NCBI GenBank assembly: GCA_900540895.1
Contig: UQHV01000001.1
Coordinates: 62,001-126,000 of the forward strand
DNA length: 64,000 nt
Origin: an uncultured Collinsella sp.
Lineage (GTDB): Bacteria; Actinomycetota; Coriobacteriia; Coriobacteriales; Coriobacteriaceae
Direction of reading: 5' to 3'
Every line of letters starts with the position of its first letter. The stretch's first letter is position 1. Below, piece after piece: positions 62,901-64,000 of the stretch. A model generated the notes under the pieces. It ran no database searches. It saw only the letters and a program-made list of their open reading frames with translations, and was not told the DNA's origin. The translations under genes were made by a program, and so were the position numbers.

Positions 62901-64000
62901 CAGTCCACGCCTGGCATCGGCCTGATCTCGCCTCCGCCGCACCACGACATCTACTCCATCGAGGACCTGGCGGAGCTTATCTTCGATCTTAAGAACGCCA
63001 ACCCCGGTGCGCGCGTGTCGGTCAAGCTGGTCAGCGAGGCCGGCGTCGGCACCATTGCTACCGGCGTGGCCAAGGGTGCCGCCGACAAGATTTTGATCAG
63101 CGGCCATAACGGCGGCTCGGGTGCCGCGGCGCGCGATTCCATTTGGCACGCCGGTCTGCCGTTGGAGCTCGGCCTTGCCGAGGCCCAGCAGACGTTGCTG
63201 CAAAACGGCCTGCGCTCCCGCGTGGTGCTCGAGGCCGACGGCAAGCTCATGGACGGCACCGATGTTGCCGTCGCCTGCTTGCTGGGCGCCGAGGAGTTTG
63301 GCTTTGCAACCATGCCGCTCATCTCCATGGGCTGCCTCATGCAGCGCGACTGCCAGCAGGATACCTGCCCGGCCGGCATCGCGACGCAAAACTGCCGTCT
63401 GCGTCACGGCTTCCGCGGTAAGCCCGAGCACGTTGAGCACTTTATGCTCTTTGTTGCCGAGCAGCTGCGCGAGGTCATGGCGAGCCTGGGCTTCCGCACC
63501 GTCGACGAGATGGTCGGCCATCCCGAGTGCCTGCGCCAGATCGAGGTGCCGGGCAACCGCAAGGCCAACCTGCTCGATCTGTCGCCCGTGCTGGCGAGCG
63601 CGACCTGCGAGTTCGGTGCCCATATCCCGGGTGCCGACGGTCGCCACTTCCTCCCGCAGATGGCCGCGGACAGCGAGCTCGACAAGACGCTCGACTCCAC
63701 GTTGTTCGTGCCCTATACGGCCGATGCCCGTGCGCACCTGCGTCCGATTCGCTTCCGCGCCGATATCGCCAACGTCAACCGCTGCGTGGGCACCATCCTG
63801 GGCAACGCGGTGACCAAGGCACATCCCGAGGGCCTGCCCGCCGGCTCCATCACCATCGATTGCGATGGTTCGGCCGGTCAGAGCTTTGGCGCCTTCCTGC
63901 CGCGCGGCATTACGCTCAACGTGTGCGGCGACGCCAACGACTACTTTGGCAAGGGCCTTTCGGGTGGCGAGGTGTCGGTGCGCCCCAACCCGCATGCGAC
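59940..64000 (+). CDS. gltB: glutamate synthase large subunit (partial, runs off the window)
   Basis: The first 1353 codons of a protein normally about 1500 residues. Cys21 in DHDACGIGAL is the glutaminase nucleophile after a short propeptide. HSRYSTNTTPSWERAHPNRF belongs to the amidotransferase, and NTGAMSYGSISKEAHECMAI then GRSNSGEGGEDP to the FMN synthase domain. The 3Fe-4S cysteines are in CLMQRDCQQDTCPAGIATQ. SGGEVSVRPNP at the edge begins the C-terminal GXGXG domain. GGGGAGG precedes the ATG. It makes glutamate from glutamine and 2-oxoglutarate. Confidence 0.96.
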   Translation, partial: MQADSAQQQGLYRPEFDHDACGIGALADINGERHHQILDDALSILVNLEHRGGTGLEKNTGDGAGILFQVPHHFFRKEAQKCGQILPAEGDYGVAMLFFPQDDKGVEDARRVFEEGCAEAGVPLLFWREVPVDPHDLGETARACMPTILQAFLGRPDDTPAGDAFERRLYVCRRTIEKKADAEFALRDKIFYVCSMSSRTIVYKGMLVATQMRRFFIDLNDAAVKTAVALVHSRYSTNTTPSWERAHPNRFIIHNGEINTLKGNVNWIRAREPNLYSPVLQHDLERVMPIINREGSDSAILDNVLEFLVMNGRPLTRAASMLLPEPWDHNDSLSEERRAYDAYQSMLMEPWDGPAAIAFTDGRTLGAALDRNGLRPARYYVTRDGRFMLASEVGTIEVRPENILTSGCLGPGQMLEVDFARGRVIYNDELRARYAKEKPYRDWIAEETLTVDALDEPVATTPAEDAEVPAAVRMAKLGYHWDDVDEVVRPMAQQGKAPLASMGIDAPLACLSKKTRSFYDYFYQLFAQVTNPPIDALREHMVTSTTLYLGNHGNLLEDSRTACQLVRLERPLLNEEEFDRICAIDRVGFKTRRFRAVYRRDAGEGALQAALKQLAEDVEAAVRDGVNIVVLSDRAAAGEVPVPSLLAVGCVHNHLIRAGVRTFADIVVECGDAVSPHDFAALVGYSASGIYPYNAHACIRDLAARGDLDVTAEQGIANYNKAATAGIVSIMSKMGISTVQSYHSAQIFEAVGFTPEFVNAYFAGTVSRVGGMGVEDVEREQNERYDAALAILKSPAPDQLPTLGLTKWRPLGGEDHLIDPQTVYLLQTACREDSYDTFKEYSARLHRTGRAVRLRDLLDFDASGRTPVSLDEVEPALNIVRRFNTGAMSYGSISKEAHECMAIAMNRLHGRSNSGEGGEDPRRETPLANGDSKNSAIKQVASARFGVTSRYLCSAFEIQIKMAQGAKPGEGGHLPGKKVYPWIAEVRQSTPGIGLISPPPHHDIYSIEDLAELIFDLKNANPGARVSVKLVSEAGVGTIATGVAKGAADKILISGHNGGSGAAARDSIWHAGLPLELGLAEAQQTLLQNGLRSRVVLEADGKLMDGTDVAVACLLGAEEFGFATMPLISMGCLMQRDCQQDTCPAGIATQNCRLRHGFRGKPEHVEHFMLFVAEQLREVMASLGFRTVDEMVGHPECLRQIEVPGNRKANLLDLSPVLASATCEFGAHIPGADGRHFLPQMAADSELDKTLDSTLFVPYTADARAHLRPIRFRADIANVNRCVGTILGNAVTKAHPEGLPAGSITIDCDGSAGQSFGAFLPRGITLNVCGDANDYFGKGLSGGEVSVRPNPHA

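Overview
The window looks like a chromosome segment of a gut coriobacterium, most likely Collinsella or a close relative. This is inferred from the high-GC codon usage, an actinobacterial translation set, a purine-degradation-type cluster and many small palindromic intergenic repeats. No 16S gene is present, so the genus is an inference.

Layout. 1-7.2 kb: a nitrogen-heterocycle block with a YgeW-type carbamoyltransferase, carbamate kinase, a MocA-like nucleotidyltransferase and a dihydropyrimidinase/hydantoinase, then yqeC, yqeB and xdhC, which are accessory genes of selenium-dependent molybdenum hydroxylases. 7.3-18.1 kb: the distal spc and alpha ribosomal-protein operons (rplE to rplQ, with secY, adk, map, infA, rpoA), then truA. 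The S10/proximal spc genes that normally precede rplE are absent, so the superoperon is split here. 18.3-31.8 kb: a glycosyltransferase, argR, a class A penicillin-binding protein, a U32 peptidase, tyrS, adenine deaminase, two HAD phosphatases, citrate synthase and an ACT-domain protein. 31.9-38.9 kb: an accessory island with a 5'-truncated integrase, an HTH/DUF2975 pair, a two-gene ABC exporter, a truncated second ABC ATPase, a small membrane-anchored protein, an IS256-family transposase remnant, a DUF1648 protein and an acetyltransferase stub. Near-identical 70-bp direct repeats lie on its two sides. 39-57.7 kb: rpmE, secA, prfB, yitT, a split transketolase, a zinc-ribbon protein, ftsEX, rnr, a serine recombinase, VanZ-like and ArsC-like genes, two tRNAs, a TPR protein, smpB, a flavin reductase and a rubredoxin. 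57.8-64 kb: an Nramp metal transporter enclosed by two arrays of 57-bp hairpin repeats, then gltB running off the window.

How the genes connect. The first block supplies cofactor maturation (mocA-like, yqeC, yqeB, xdhC) and downstream catabolism (hydantoinase, carbamoyltransferase, carbamate kinase yielding ATP) for anaerobic purine use. The hydroxylase subunits themselves are not in the window. Adenine deaminase at 26.1 kb could feed the same route. argR and gltB are nitrogen genes, and both carry a TTGTTTCGAAA motif upstream.

The strongest unexplained structures are: seven exactly 57-bp hairpin units at a 79-80 bp period on both sides of mntH; an exporter cassette bounded exactly by the stop codons of its outermost genes and joined in frame to broken genes on both sides; a three-copy family of about 67-bp palindromes that brackets the yqeC-xdhC block and supplies the C-terminus of another gene; a perfect 37-bp inverted repeat; two matching hairpins before rpmE; and a release factor 2 with an atypical SPT recognition tripeptide.
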